Positions 48,658-61,030 are shown, counted from the stretch's first letter. The stretch is 64,000 bases of DNA from Sarcophilus harrisii (GCF_902635505.1 NC_045428.1:65844141-65908140), one strand, 5' to 3'. Notes: generated by a model not told the origin, from the sequence alone. Translations and numbers: made by a program.

Positions 48658-50902
48658 ATATTGATAGTAAATTTATTGATAAATCAATAAACATAAATCT
48701 ACTGATTCATCATTTCCTATAGAAAAAAGTCAACCTTGATTATTTTGTCATTTAGCATCCTTCAATATGTACTCCCAGCCTTCTTTCTTTCTTTTTTTTT
48801 ATTATAGCTTTTAATTGACAGAACATATGCATGGGTAATTTTTCAACATTGTCCCTTGCACTCACTTCTGTTCCAACTTTTCCCTTCCTTCCCTCCATTC
48901 CCTCCTCTAGATGGCAGGCAGTCTCATACTTGTTAAATATGTTAAAGTATATCTTAAATACAATATATGTGTACACATTCGTACAGTTCTCTTATTTCAC
49001 AAGAAAAATCGAATTCAGAAGGTAAAAAAATCTGGAAAGAAAAACAAAAATGCAAGTAGTCCACATTCATTTCCCAGTGTTCTTTCTCTGGGTGTAGCTG
49101 ATTCTGTCCATCATTGATCAATTGGAACTGAATTGGGTCTTCTCATTGTCGAAGAAATCCACTTCCATCAGATTTGATCCTCATATAGTATTGTTGTTTG
49201 AAGTGTATAATGATCTCCTGGATCTGCTCATTTCACTCAGCATCAGTTCATGTAAGTCTCTCCAAGCCTCTCTGTATTCACCCTGCTGGTCATTTCTTAG
49301 AGAACAATAATATTCCATAATATTCACATACCACAATTTATTCAGCCATTCTCCAATTGATGGGCATCCATTCATTTTCCACTTTCTAGCCACTACAAAC
49401 AGAGCTGCCACAAATGTTCTTGCACATACAGGTCCCTTTCCCTTCTTTAGTATCTCTTTGAGATATAAGCCCAGTAGTAACACTTCTGGACCAAAGAGTA
49501 TGCACAGTTTGATAACTTTTTGAGCACAGTTCCAAATTGCTCTCCAGAATGGCTGGATCCATTCACAACTCCCACCAAAAATACATCAGTGTTCCAGTTT
49601 TCCCACAAACCTTTCAACATCTATCATTGTCTTTTCCTGTCATCTTAGCCAATCTGACAGGTGTGTAGTGTTATCTCAGAGTTGTCTTAATTTGCATTTC
49701 CCTGCTCAATAGTGATTTGGAACATCCTTTCATATGAATAGAAATAGTTTCAATTTCATCATCTGAAAACTGTCAAATATCCTTTGACCATTTATTGATT
49801 GAAGAATGGCTTGATTTCTTACAAATTAGAGTCAATTCTCTATATATTTTAGAAATAAGGCCTTTATCAGAACCTTTAACTGTAAAAATGTTTTTCCAGT
49901 TTATTACTTCTCTTCTAATCTTGTTTGCATTAATTTTGTTTATACAAAAGCTTTTTAAGTTGATATAATCAAAATTTTCTATTTTGTGATCAATAATGAT
50001 CTCTAGTTCTTCTTTGGTCACAAATTCCTTCCACCTCCACAAGTCTGAGAGGTAAACTATCCTATATTCCTCTAATTCATTTATAATCTCTTCCTTTACA
50101 CCTAAATCATGGACCTATTTTGATTTTATCTTGGCATATGGTGTTAAGTATGGGTCAATGCCTAGTTTCTGCCATACTAATTTCCAGTTTTCCCAGCAGT
50201 TTTTGTCAAATAGTGAATTCTTATCCCCAAAATTGGGGTCTTTGGGTTTGTTAAACACTGGATTGCCGTAGTTATTGACTATTTTGTTCTGTGAACCTAA
50301 CCTATTCCACTGATCAACTAGTCTATTTCTTAGCCAATACCAAATGGTTTTGGTGACCGCTGATTTATAATCTAGTTTTAGATCAGGTACAGCTAGGCCA
50401 CCTTCCTTTGATTTTTTTTTTCATTAGTTCCCTTGAAATTCTTGACCTTTTTGTTCTTCCAGATAAATTTTGTTGTTATTTATTCCAGGTCATTAAAATA
50501 GTTTCTTGGAAGTCTGATTGGTATAGCACTAAATAAATAGATTAGTTTAGGTAGTGCTGTCATCTTTATTATATTTGTTCGGCCTATCCAAGAGCACTTA
50601 ATATTTTTCCAATTGTTCAAATCTGATTTTATTTGTGTGGAAAGTGCTTTGGAGTTTTGCTCATATAGTTCCTGACTTTCCTTTGGCAGATAAATTCCCA
50701 AATATTTTATGCTAATGACACTTATTTTAAATGGAATTTCTCTTTGTATCTCTTGCTGTTGTATTTTGTTGGTAATGTATAAAAATGCTAAGGATTTACA
50801 TGGATTTATTTTGTATCCTGCAACTTTGCTAAAGTTGTGGATTATTTCTAATAGCTTTTTAGTAGAATCTCTGGGGTTCTCTAAGTATACCATCATATCA
50901 TC
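48658..50902 (-). mobile_element. L1 with part of ORF2, 3' UTR and an apparent 3' transduction
   Basis: From 48801 to 50902 the minus strand holds an L1 3' UTR and the 3' part of ORF2 (for example frames at 50896-50480 and 50042-49773 with LINE reverse-transcriptase C-terminal character such as YLGIYLPKESQELYEQN). The element is truncated at its 5' end (50902) and broken by stops. Its poly(A) (48800-48781 read on the minus strand) is followed by about 123 bases of non-L1 sequence containing AATAAA (48677-48672), then a second short A run. Only the outer end of that extra piece has a target duplication: TTTTGCTTTGCTTTT at 48641-48655 and 50903-50917. Confidence 0.85.
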
Positions 50903-50917
50903 TTTTGCTTTGCTTTT

Positions 50918-51830
50918 AAAACCATATTCCTATCATTTCGTAAAACTTCTGTAAATATTATTGTACCTATAAGTCCTTTTCATTTTCCTGTGATCTCTTT
51001 AGGATACAGACCTAGTAGTAGTAGTATTGATGAGTCAAAGGGTATGCACAGTTTTATAATCTTTTGGGCATAGTTACAAATTGTTCTCCTGAAAGGTTGG
51101 ACCAGTTCACTATTCCACCAGCAGTTCATTAATGTTGTTGTTAACTGTTCTTTGTTCTTGAAGAGGATCATGATATCAGTGACACACAAGTGATTTGGAT
51201 TTAAGGGAGGGAGGACTGGGCAAGGTTACCTGCCTTACTTTCCCCTTCAGAGACATTTGAGTTCAGTAGCCAAATATAGATTAGAATTACTGGAGATGGC
51301 CCTGGGTGCAAGGCCCCCAGGCCTTTTTTTCATCATCTCTTCCAGCATTTGTCATTTCTGATAGATGGAAGGCAGTACCTCAGAGTTGTTTTAATTTGCA
51401 TTTCTCTAATTAATGGTGATTTAGAGCATTTTTCATACGATTATACAGAACTTTGACTTCTAAAAACAACCTACTTATATCCTTTGACCATTTATCAATT
51501 GGAGAATCACTCTTATTTCTATAAATCTGAATCAGTTCTACACTAAGTATATATCTGAGAAGTGAGGACTTTATCAGAAAAAATTTTTTGGGATAACTTA
51601 TTGTCTGTATTACCTTTAAGCATAATGCAATTTTCCTAGTTATCTCTTTTAATTAGGTCTATTTTTTGCCTTTGATTTGTCTGAGATCATGGCTGCTACC
51701 CCTGCCTTTTTTACTTCAGCTCAAGCATAATAGATTCTGCTCTAGACTTTATTGTAACTCTGAATGTATCTTTCTGTTTCAAGTGTGTCTCGTTAAACAA
51801 CATATTGTTGGATTTTTTTGTTCTTGTTTC
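50918..51830 (-). mobile_element. Older L1 continuation (3' UTR then ORF2 pieces), interrupted by a SINE
   Basis: Continues the older minus-strand L1 of 48.0-48.5 kb. 50985-51128 matches the stretch also seen in the young L1s (AGGATACAGACCTAGTAGTA, GGTATGCACAGTT). A different SINE occupies about 51130-51345. 51350-51830 is further L1 3' and ORF2-derived sequence with internal gaps. Confidence 0.65.
51130..51345. mobile_element. Second marsupial SINE family, inserted in the older L1
   Basis: TTCTTTGTTCTTGAAGAGGA, CACACAAGTGATTTGGATTT, GCAAGGTTACCTGCCTTACT and AGATGGCCCTGGGTGCAAGG parallel the copy at 25.65 kb. It separates two L1 pieces that are otherwise near-contiguous. Confidence 0.6.
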
Positions 51831-52425
51831 TATATTTGATGTTGGAGGTAATAGGGAACCATTGGGGTTTATACAGTAGGAATTTACATAGCCAGACCTT
51901 CACTTTAAGAAAATAGCACAAATGAATAGATATAAGGATCCTTTGTTGTTTGCGACTTGTTTCCAGGAAGGATGCATGAGATGAGACCGCCATTGTGTTT
52001 ATCCTATTTGCCATTGCCTACTTTACACACCATGAGATTTAGGCAGTCTCTGCTCTAAGCAGGATGGAAGGATTAGAGAAATGGATGGGGCAATAGGATC
52101 CCTGCTCCTTTGGGGACAAGAGCAAGATAGAAAATTCTCTTTCCTTAGAGATTTTTTTTTTAAGATTTGGAAAATGAAAGCCCTGATATACAGGGGCTTT
52201 AATTCTTCCCTACAAAAATAAATTCTGGATGTGATCAATAACTTTCTGCAAGAACAAAAAGCCAAGAAGACAAATACTTTCTAATTCTAGCCCTTCAATC
52301 TCTATCTTTTGATGGGAATGATTCTGGCTCACCCCCAATTCACCTACTGACAGAAAGATTTCACAGATCATAGTTCTACACCTGGAAGTGATCTCAGAGG
52401 CCATTTAATCCAACCTACTAATTTT

Positions 52426-52870
<445 letters not shown>

Positions 52871-52917
52871 CAACCCACTCATTTTAAAGATAAGGAAACT
52901 GAGCCCAGAGAAATTGT

Positions 52918-53930
52918 ATTCAGTCATTTAATTGCAATCTATTCTTTGTGACCCCATGTGGGATTTTCTTTTCCTTTTTTTTTTTTTTTTTATTTAATAG
53001 CCTTTTATTTACAGGTTATATGCATGGGTAACTTTACAGCATTAACAATTGCCAAACCTCTTGTTCCAATTTTTTACCTCTTACTCCCCACCCCCTCCCC
53101 CAGATGGCAGGATGACCAGTAGATGTTAAATATATTAAAATATAAATTAGATACACAATAAGTATACCTGACCAAACCATTATTTTGCTGTACAAAAAGA
53201 ATCAGACTCTGAAATATTGTACAATTAGCTTGTGAAGGAAATCAAAAATGCAGGTGGGCATGAATATAGGGATTGGGAATTCAATGTAATGGTTTTTAGT
53301 CATCTCCCAGAGTTCTTTCTCTGGGCGTAGCTGGTTCAGTTCATTACTGCTCCATTGGAAATGATTTGGTTGATCTCATTGCGGAGGATGGCCAGGTCCA
53401 TCAGAACTGGTCATCATATAGTATTGTTGTTGAAGTATATAATGATCTCCTGGTCCTGCTCATTTCACTCAGCATCAGTTCGTGTAAGTCTCTCCAGGCC
53501 TTTCTGAAATCATCCTGTTGGTCATTTCTTACAGAACAATAATATTCCATAATATTCATATACCACAATTTATTCAGCCATTCTCCAACTGATAGGCATC
53601 CATTCAGTTTCCAGTTTCTAGCCACTACAAAAAGGGCTGCCACAAACATTCGTGCACATACAGGTCCCTTTCCCTTCTTTATGATCTCTTTGGGATATAA
53701 GCCCAGTAGTAACACTGCTGGATCAAAGGGTTTGCCATGTGGGATTTTCCTAGCAAGGACACTGGAGTGGTTTACCATTTCCTTGTCCAAGTCATTTTTA
53801 TAGATGAGAAGACTGAGAAAACAGTTAAATGACTTGATCAGAGTCACACAGTAAGTGTTTGAGACCAGATTTGAATTCAGTCTTCCTTACTCCAGGCCCA
53901 GAGCTCCATCCACTGAACCACCTAGCTTCC
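52918..53930 (-). mobile_element. tRNA-derived SINE split by an L1
   Basis: Left part 52918-52968 and right part 53750-53930 (GGACACTGGAGTGGTTTACC, AGAGTCACACAGTAAGTGTT, CCACTGAACCACCTAGCTTC) join across the L1 at 52969-53734, once one copy of its 15-bp duplication is removed. Confidence 0.85.
52969..53734 (-). mobile_element. Young 5'-truncated L1 inserted into a SINE
   Basis: L1 3' UTR and flanking 3' sequence on the minus strand, with poly(T) near 52976-52990. Direct repeats CCATGTGGGATTTTC at 52954-52968 and 53735-53749 mark the target. The target is an older SINE whose halves lie at about 52918-52968 and 53750-53930. Confidence 0.93.
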
Positions 53931-54324
53931 TTGTCCAAGGTTACACAGACAATGATTATCAATCAGATGCAGCATTTGAACCCTGCCACTCTTGATTCCA
54001 AAACCAGTTCTCTTTCTACTATAACATACTGCAGTTTCTCAAGAAACCAGCCAAAGCAGTACTGCCTAGACAGTCAACAGAGAGATCTTCATACCCTGAA
54101 ACTCTCTTATTTCATCATTCATTTAGAAATGGAAGGAGCTCCCCATCCCAATTTTATAGATAAGGACACTGAGGACAAAGGAAGTGATTTGGCCCAAATA
54201 ATATAAGCATGAGATGACAGACCCAGGACTTGAATTAACTCCCTTATGCTTGCCTCTTTCTGTTATTCCACACTGCCTTTAAGTCAGCACCCAGCAACAG
54301 TTTAGGGGAGACTGTTGAGAAAGA

Positions 54325-54623
54325 ACAAATGAGAGAATGAGAGTGAAAAAGGGAGAGAAATAGAAAAACAGAAAAAAAGAAAAAAGAGAAAGGAAGAAAG
54401 GAAGAAAGAAAGAAGAAAGAAGAAAGGAAGGAAAAAAAGAGATTCAGAGACAGAGGAAAGGGATAATGCAAAAGGGAGACAGAGAGAATCAAAGAGAAAG
54501 AGAGCCGCATAGAGAGGAGAGAAAAAAAAAGAGAAGAGAGAGAGAAACAGAAGAGAGAGAAATACAGCAAGAGCATGTGTGAGAGAGACAAAAAGAGGGA
54601 GAGACAGAGACAGACAGAGAGAC

Positions 54624-54671
<48 letters not shown>

Positions 54672-54672
54672 C
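54325..54672. repeat. Purine-rich (GA)-type low-complexity tract
   Basis: Nearly 350 bases of almost pure A/G on the plus strand, ending in a run of about 20 AG units before GCGCACAATTG. The 97-149 codon minus-strand Ser/Leu/Phe frames are artefacts of composition. Confidence 0.9.
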
Positions 54673-54789
54673 GCACAATTGAGAGGATGAAAGAGCTCTT
54701 GAACTTCAGCATTAAAATGGCAGAAAATGAGGCACTCAATACTTGAGACATTTTTCTCCCACATACTGAGTAATTTTGTCAAAGTTGAA

Positions 54790-55560
54790 CAATTCCCTTT
54801 AAACAGCAGACTGGAGGAAGTAGGAATTGTACTTTGATGAAATCAGTTCTAAGGGTCTTCGGAGAATTCTGCCTCTCATAAAATCTCAATTTATCTTCTC
54901 TACACACAGATAAATCTTGAATCCCATTAAAGAGCTGTCAGGTATACACTTTATCTATAATGCGTCCCCATAAAAACCTTGGTATAATCTCTGCTGAGTC
55001 ACCTCGAGTCTTAACACTCAAAATTCACTTTCCCTTTATAAAAATAAATAAATTAATTAAAAACTGGCCCCCAGAGAGAAGTTCTTTTAGCTGTTGAGTC
55101 AAAGGAATTCTCCAGTAGCATACAGAATATTTTTCCCTTGAAAGTATTCACAGCTGGCGCTATCATCCCAAATGCACATTCTGCTTGGAGACAGGAAGCA
55201 GTTGCTATCAGACAGTCACAGCCTTAATAATCAGGTTCTCTCTGCTGTGTTTCCTTCACTTCTGGTTTGAAGAGCTCTTGAGCTTCATTAAAACTCCAAG
55301 TAACCCCATGCATGCATGAAGCTGGCAGAAAAAAGGAAACCAGAGATTTAAGACTCCATAATTCAATAGAAAAAAAAAATTTCAACAGTCAAGAAGAAAA
55401 GTCAAGTTTCATCAAGAGCTATCCTTCCTTGTTTTCTCCAAGTTCCAGTGACTGGATCTGAGGCTGTCTATGGTTCAAAAATAAACTAAAACTCAGCTTG
55501 CCATTTAAAATCTGGGCGAATTTCCCTGGTTGATTGTATCTCATCCCCTTTCTTATTCTC
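54790..55560. other. Repeat-poor intergenic stretch
   Basis: No repeat or gene recognised. 55130-55330 reads like unique sequence (CAGCTGGCGCTATCATCCCA, GCATGCATGAAGCTGGC) and could hold a conserved non-coding element. No frame above 60 codons. Confidence 0.3.
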
Positions 55561-55794
55561 TCTGTTCTGGCCAAAGTTGCCTACTTCCCATTATCTGAAT
55601 ACCACACTCCCTGCCTCCATGCCTGGAATGCATTCCTTCCTTATCTCTAGGTGTCCTTTTTCCTTCAAGGCTGAAGGCAATAGTCACCTTCTAAAGGCAA
55701 CCTTTCTGAACCCTATTTAGTAGTGAGAATTGCTTCCCTTCTCATCAGATTTTATTATTATATTTATATTTCTCTATTTACATGTGGAAGGGAC

Positions 55795-55925
55795 ATCTTG
55801 GTGTAGATGATATAGCTGGTTTTAAAGCCAGAAAGACCTGTGTTCAAAACTTCCCTCTGATACACAATGGCCCTGAACTAATCATTTAATTTTTCAGTAG
55901 CTTTAACAACTTTCTAAGATGATAA
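55795..55925 (+). mobile_element. Old tRNA-derived SINE head
   Basis: AAAGCCAGAAAGACCTGTGT, TTCAAAACTTCCCTCTGATA and GAACTAATCATTTAATTTT. Confidence 0.55.
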
Positions 55926-56171
55926 AATTGAAGAGCACTTGCAGACCTACTTTGGTAGAGAGTTTTTCTTCATCCTGCCTTCCCTATACCAATGAAATCC
56001 CAGGTCTCCTTACCAAGGCGGGGAAAAAGATATATATTGCCTCCAGGATCATATATAAAATCCTTTGTTCCATTTTAAAGTCTTCACAACCTTCTCCTTT
56101 CTACTTATTCAATCTTCTTCCAATTACTATCTTTCAGCATTTACTATGACTCAATGATACTGGCCTTCTTT

Positions 56172-56366
56172 TGTTATTGCTATTCAGTCTTGTCCAACTC
56201 TTCCTGACCCTATTTGGGGTTTTCTTGTTAGAGATACTGGAGTGGTTTGCCATTTCCTTCTCTAGCTCCTTTTACAGATGAGGAAACTGAGGCAGACAGG
56301 ATGAAGTGACTTGCCCAGAGTCACAGCTGGATTTGAATTCTAATATTCTCCTGACTCCATGCATTT
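56172..56366 (-). mobile_element. tRNA-derived CORE-SINE
   Basis: Tail-side GTTATTGCTATTCAGTCTTG, core TGGTTTGCCATTTCCTTCTC, AGGAAACTGAGGCAGACAGG and GTGACTTGCCCAGAGTCACA. The tRNA-like head is lost. Confidence 0.85.
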
Positions 56367-56389
56367 GCATCAGTTGTCTCCTAAACCTA

Positions 56390-56660
56390 AAAGACTATTC
56401 TCTGTTTATTACTTTCCTTGGATTTCTTCAAGACTGAACTCAAATCCCACATTCTGCAGGACACCTTCCTAGTTTTCCACCCCACCCATAGCCCTCTACC
56501 ATTAGAGCCTTCTCTCTGAGCTCACCTTCCATGTACACCATGTTTTGTGTATAATTTTGGCAATTGCTGTCTCTCCCATTACAACATATAAAGATTTTTT
56601 TTCTTTTTTTGTCTCTGATGCTGGACACATGGCAAATGTTTCACAGATGTTTGATGGAAT
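56390..56660 (+). mobile_element. L2 LINE 3' region
   Basis: TCAAGACTGAACTCAAATCC, CACCTTCCTAGTTTTCCACC and GATGCTGGACACATGGCAAA follow the L2 order directly after a minus-strand SINE. Confidence 0.5.
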
Positions 56661-57364
56661 GATCATATATGTCTCTTAAAGAAAGCAGACTCTGAGGACA
56701 AGGAGAATTTTTCATTTTGCCCATATTTCCAGTGCTGGCACTTTCACATAGGTTGAATGTGACCAAACCCAACAAATTAATTTCTATACAAGAGCAAGGA
56801 CCAGTGCCCTTAGTTTTTATTTTGCAGAACACCACCATGGACAGAGTTCAGCTCCCACCTAGATTCCTTTCTTATTAGTCTCAACAGCCAGTAGGCAGAC
56901 TTTAACCAATTGGGGCTAATAGAAGAGATTCATCTCTTAGCTTAATAATCCAAGAACTCACTAAGAAGGAAAGAATTAAGAAAGTTAGCTGTAGTATGCT
57001 GGCAGATCCTTTCAGCACTAGCATGTAAGATGGAATGGTGACTCCCAGGATTGCACCCAAGCTAAACAACTTCATTTCTCTCCAGAATGCATTCATGACT
57101 CTGGACTTTCTCTCTTTCTGATTGGCTGTTCCCTCCCTCCCCCCACAATCTCTATTTTAGGGAGAATGTCCAAACCAGACATGCCTTCCTTTTCAGGTGG
57201 GGCTCTAGACTCTCCAGACTTTTTCTACCATTCCCTAGGGATAGTGGCTCTCCTCCTTTTGTCTTATCTTCAGACATTAGAATGTAAACTCCTTTAACAT
57301 TGTATGTAGTATCAGCAACATTGTGGTTTTCTTTACTATGATTGACTGACTTAGCTCATCTCAG

Positions 57365-57655
57365 CAATACAATGATCCAGGACAATTCCAAAAGACTGGA
57401 TGATGGAAAATGAATTGATGGAGTTTGAATGTAGATGGAAGATTACAATTTTCACTTTCTTCATTTTTTCCATGATTTTCCCCTCTGTTTCATTTTTTCT
57501 TTCACAACATGATTAATGTCTAAATATTTTAACAATATTACCCATGTATAATCTATCATCTCGGGGAGAAAAATTTGGAACTTAAAATCTTATAAAAATT
57601 AATATTGGAAATTCTTTACACATAATTGAACAAAAATACTATTTAATAAAATAGT
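57365..57655 (+). mobile_element. Old L1-type 3' end, sense orientation
   Basis: Carries the same landmarks as 20.2-20.5 kb: TTTCACAACATGATTAATGTC, CTCGGGGAGAAAAATTTGGA and AAAAATACTATTTAATAAAA at the tail. Confidence 0.65.
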
Positions 57656-58482
57656 ATGTAATATAAATAATATTAAAAATACTATTTAAAAAAAGAATGC
57701 AAACTTCTTTAAGGCAAAGATTACATTTCTGCTCCTATTTGAATTCTCAAGTGGCAAGGTCACTATACTTGGATTCAAGATACCTGGCTTTGGATTTTAA
57801 TTCTATTACTTAATACCAATATAATTTGAAGCACTTCCTATTTCTTGGACTCAGTTTCCTCATCAGTAAAATTTGAAGGGTTATAGCACTAAATCCCATA
57901 ACTCTAAGGTAACAAATAGGGTTGAACTTATTCTTTATTCCACCATTTTGTGATTTGCTCCTTTGCTCTGAGGGAATACAAATTCTCACAGAGCCAAGGA
58001 ACAAAGATTTTGAAGGACATGGAGCCTCTGATGCTGAGTTCACCAGGAGACCAGGATTTCAGAAGTGGCTCCTGATGTTTAATGTTTGACAGTGACCTAG
58101 AAAAAAGCTCATTTAGAGCCAAGAAGGAAGTGAAAACAGCTACTACAAGCACTAGGCCATCAATCTAATTGGATCACCTGCAGCCACCTGAAGGAGGCTT
58201 CCTGAACCCAGCTCTGGATGCAAGAGCTGAACAAGGTCAAGTTTGGAACAAGAAGGCACTTTGTTTTAGAGACCTCCATTGGACAGGTGAGGTGACTTGA
58301 CAGTTTCTAAGCTCTAAGAAAGTCCATTTAAGGAGACCTAATAAAACAAACAAAAAAAAACGATTTTAGCAATAAAAATCCTAGTTTCATAAAACCCCCA
58401 GTTTTGCCCCAGGTCCTTAACTAAATAAGTAAGCAAAAGCTAAAATGGAAGCCACGCTTTGAACATGAATTCAAAGGAATCA

Positions 58483-58508
58483 TTTTTTTTTTTTTGGGGG
58501 GGGGGGGG
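58483..58508. repeat. T13-G13 homopolymer junction
   Basis: Thirteen T followed directly by thirteen G. No SINE or LINE body is attached. Confidence 0.9.
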
Positions 58509-58594
58509 AGAGGAGAGCAGAAATGACCTGTTGGTACCAAGCATCCAGTTCTAGGAGAAGGGAGAGGTAATTGGTGTTAATTAATGGGCTCTAA

Positions 58595-58882
58595 AGTTGT
58601 TGTTCAGTCATGTCTGCCTCTTTGTGACAATATTTAGGGTTTTCCTGCCAAAGATGCTGGAATGGTTTCCCATTTCCTTCTCCAGCTCATTTTACAGATG
58701 AGGAAACTGGGGCAAACAGGGTTAAGTGACTTACCTCAGGTTATTTCAATATTAAATAATAGAGCTAGAATCCAAAGCCAGGTACCTTGTCTCCAAGTAT
58801 CTGAGGCTGGATTTATATTCAGGAAGATGAGTCTTCCTGATTTCAGGCCTAGTTCTCTACCCACCAACCACCTAGCTGCTCT
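58595..58882 (-). mobile_element. tRNA-derived CORE-SINE with an internal insertion
   Basis: GTTGTTGTTCAGTCATGTCT through GCAAACAGGGTTAAGTGACT, then about 50 unrelated bases (58740-58792), then GTATCTGAGGCTGGATTTAT and CCAACCACCTAGCTGC at the head. Total length about 290. Confidence 0.85.
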
Positions 58883-59404
58883 ACCTGGGCTCTATTATCA
58901 TTTTCCCCAAACCAGGCCTTTTGCAAACTATGGCCCCCATACAGGGGTGGAGGTGGGATGCTGGATCAGATCAAGTCAGTTTGCAAGAGCTAACTGTTAA
59001 AATTTCAGTATGTATACTGTACCTTGGAAATTGTAAATGCTACTTATCAGGTTTTGAATTATTATATTGTCTTTACTAGAAAGTTATGGAGAAAATGTTA
59101 GTAAAATTGATTAAATTTTAAAGTGTGTCATAGGCACATTTTTTCTCTCAGAGAGCTGCTTGTTAAACATTTATTAGTATAGCCTGGTCACCCCTTTTTT
59201 GTGTGTGCCTTCTTCTCTTAATAAAAAGTTAGTTCCTTGAGGGCAACAGCTATTTTGCTTTCTTATATTTGTATCCATTTAATAAATGCTTCATTCATTC
59301 AGTTAATAGTGAAGGACAGTTGGCTCACTCAGAGTTTTGGAAAAAATTGGAATAGGATGTGATTGATAGGAGGCATTTAATTTGCTTTCTAGGATATTTG
59401 CAGC

Positions 59405-59640
59405 AAAGTATGAGAGTGGGTAGAACACTGAGCCTGAAATCAGGAAGATGCAAGTTCCAATCCAGCTTATTGGATGTGTGACTCTGAACAAGTCACTTAA
59501 ATTCTGTCTCAGTTTCCTGGATGAGACAAAAAGGAAATAATACGAGCACCTCATAATAAGCCCAGGAGTGTTATGAGGGTAAATCAGGGCTTTATAAACC
59601 TTAAAGTGCTAGGTAAATGACATTATACCTGCATTATTAT
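59405..59640 (+). mobile_element. tRNA-derived SINE
   Basis: GAGTGGGTAGAACACTGAGC, GAAATCAGGAAGATGCAAGT, TGTGACTCTGAACAAGTCAC and TTATAAACCTTAAAGTGCTA in sense order. Confidence 0.8.
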
Positions 59641-59879
59641 CTCCATCCAGATACAAGGTTATTTTAAACCCAGGATCTATATCTCTTCAATAGGGGAAGT
59701 GGTAAATCAGTAACAAAGATACCCACCCCATGCCATGGTCCAGCACTTAGCACCTGCCTGGCACATAATAGTCACTTAATGAACATCAATTTGATGTTTG
59801 TTCATCACCAAACTGATGTGGATGATGTAGACACAGATAATGGTAAGCACCAAAAGTTGGGGTTTGGTCATGTGAAGAA

Positions 59880-60408
59880 TTTATAATTTACAATGACAAG
59901 AATTTACAATTACAATTTACATTCTCTCACAAAAAGTAGATTTATTTGGGGAAGAGGTTACAGACAAAATGAATGGATACATAGACACCAGGAATGGAAA
60001 ATATGAAACAGAGTTGGGAGAGCATTCGGAAGACAAGTTCCTCAGTGGAACTCACAATTACCCAGACTTAGCACCCTAAAAGAGTGTCTTAGCTGTAAGG
60101 AGGAGAAGTGGGGTTGGGAAGTATAGTGGAGTTAGGAGAGAGAACACTGGGATGGAGGAAGGGAAAATATAGCACAAGACAGGATGCTGTGGGGGGCTCA
60201 CCCAGAGCAGAGTGGCAGCCATGGGAAGGCCCATAAGTAGGTTTTATAGGGAAATTTTAACCTTGGGGTTATGGCTGGGATTTCTGACAGGGTTTGGCAA
60301 GGTGAGACTGCTGGAGACCCCTACAGAGAGTGGGTCTCAGAGGATCTCCCCAGAGGAGTTAAACTGATCTCTATTAGTACTTTCTCCCTGCTTGCCTCAG
60401 TGATCAAT
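59880..60408 (-). mobile_element. LTR-like fossil, left member of an inverted pair
   Basis: Read on the minus strand this segment runs parallel to 61756-62292 on the plus strand. Shared blocks include GTGAGACTGCTGGAGA, GGGTCTCAGAGG, GGCCCATAAGTAG, GAGAAGTGGGGTT and AGACACCAGGAATGGAA (plus-strand text here). An AATAAA lies near the outer end, as in an LTR R region. Old, much diverged, no supported coding part between. Confidence 0.55.
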
Positions 60409-60451
60409 TCTTTAATTTCTCTTTGTCCCACAACTATTCAGGATCTCATCA

Positions 60452-60480
60452 AATTGATTGATTGATTGATTGATTGATTT
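60452..60480. repeat. (GATT)n microsatellite
   Basis: Six GATT units. Confidence 0.9.
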
Positions 60481-60489
60481 TAGCTCCCT

Positions 60490-60868
60490 TTTGTTTCTCT
60501 TACTTCCCATTAATTTTCTTCTTTCCTCTTCAGGCTTCCAACCTGGTCTTTCTCTTCAATGCTCCAGAAACCACTTTACCCTGGAAATTCACTCTGGATT
60601 TCACATGCAGAAGTACTGTCCCTCTCATTGGCTAGTTCCTCCCACTACCTTCACTTTAAGGAAGTCACGTTAGATCAGTCTAATCTTAATTCCTCTCCAG
60701 GATTTTCCTCTCTCCACTTTTGTCCAGCTCCCTTTTAGAAATGTTTTTTCCCCTATTGGGATATAAACTCCCAAAGAGCAGGAACAGTCTTTCTGCTTGT
60801 ATTTGTATTCTCAGGGATTAACACAGTATTGGCATATGCTGAGTGCTTAATAAAAACTTGTTAACTGT
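60490..60868 (+). mobile_element. L2 LINE 3' end
   Basis: GGGATATAAACTCCCAAAGA, TTGTATTCTCAGGGATTAAC and CTGAGTGCTTAATAAAAACT. Lies between the two halves of the inverted LTR-like pair. Confidence 0.6.
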
Positions 60869-60869
60869 T

Positions 60870-61030
60870 TAATTTTACAAAAATTAAATGTCCCATATAT
60901 AACTTATATCAGATTGGTTGCTATCTTGGAGAGGGGAGGGAGAAAAGAAAATTTGAAGCTCAGAATCTTATCAAAATGAATGTTTAAAACTATCTTTACA
61001 TGTAATTGGAAAAATAAAATACTATTGAAA
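60870..61030 (+). mobile_element. Short old L1-type 3' terminus
   Basis: The last 150 bases of the same family: TATCAGATTGGTTGCTATCT, CTTTACATGTAATTGGAAAA and AATAAAATACTATTG. Confidence 0.65.

Noticed and set aside
49181-50896. Minus frames of 89-138 codons
   Set aside because: Remnants of the L1 ORF2 and 3' UTR, not host genes.
53401-53847. 148-codon minus frame
   Set aside because: Spans the L1 3' UTR and flanking SINE; the near-identical peptide at 49181-49483 confirms a repeat origin.
54244-54782. Overlapping 97-149 codon Ser/Leu/Phe-rich frames
   Set aside because: Complement of the polypurine tract in three frames.
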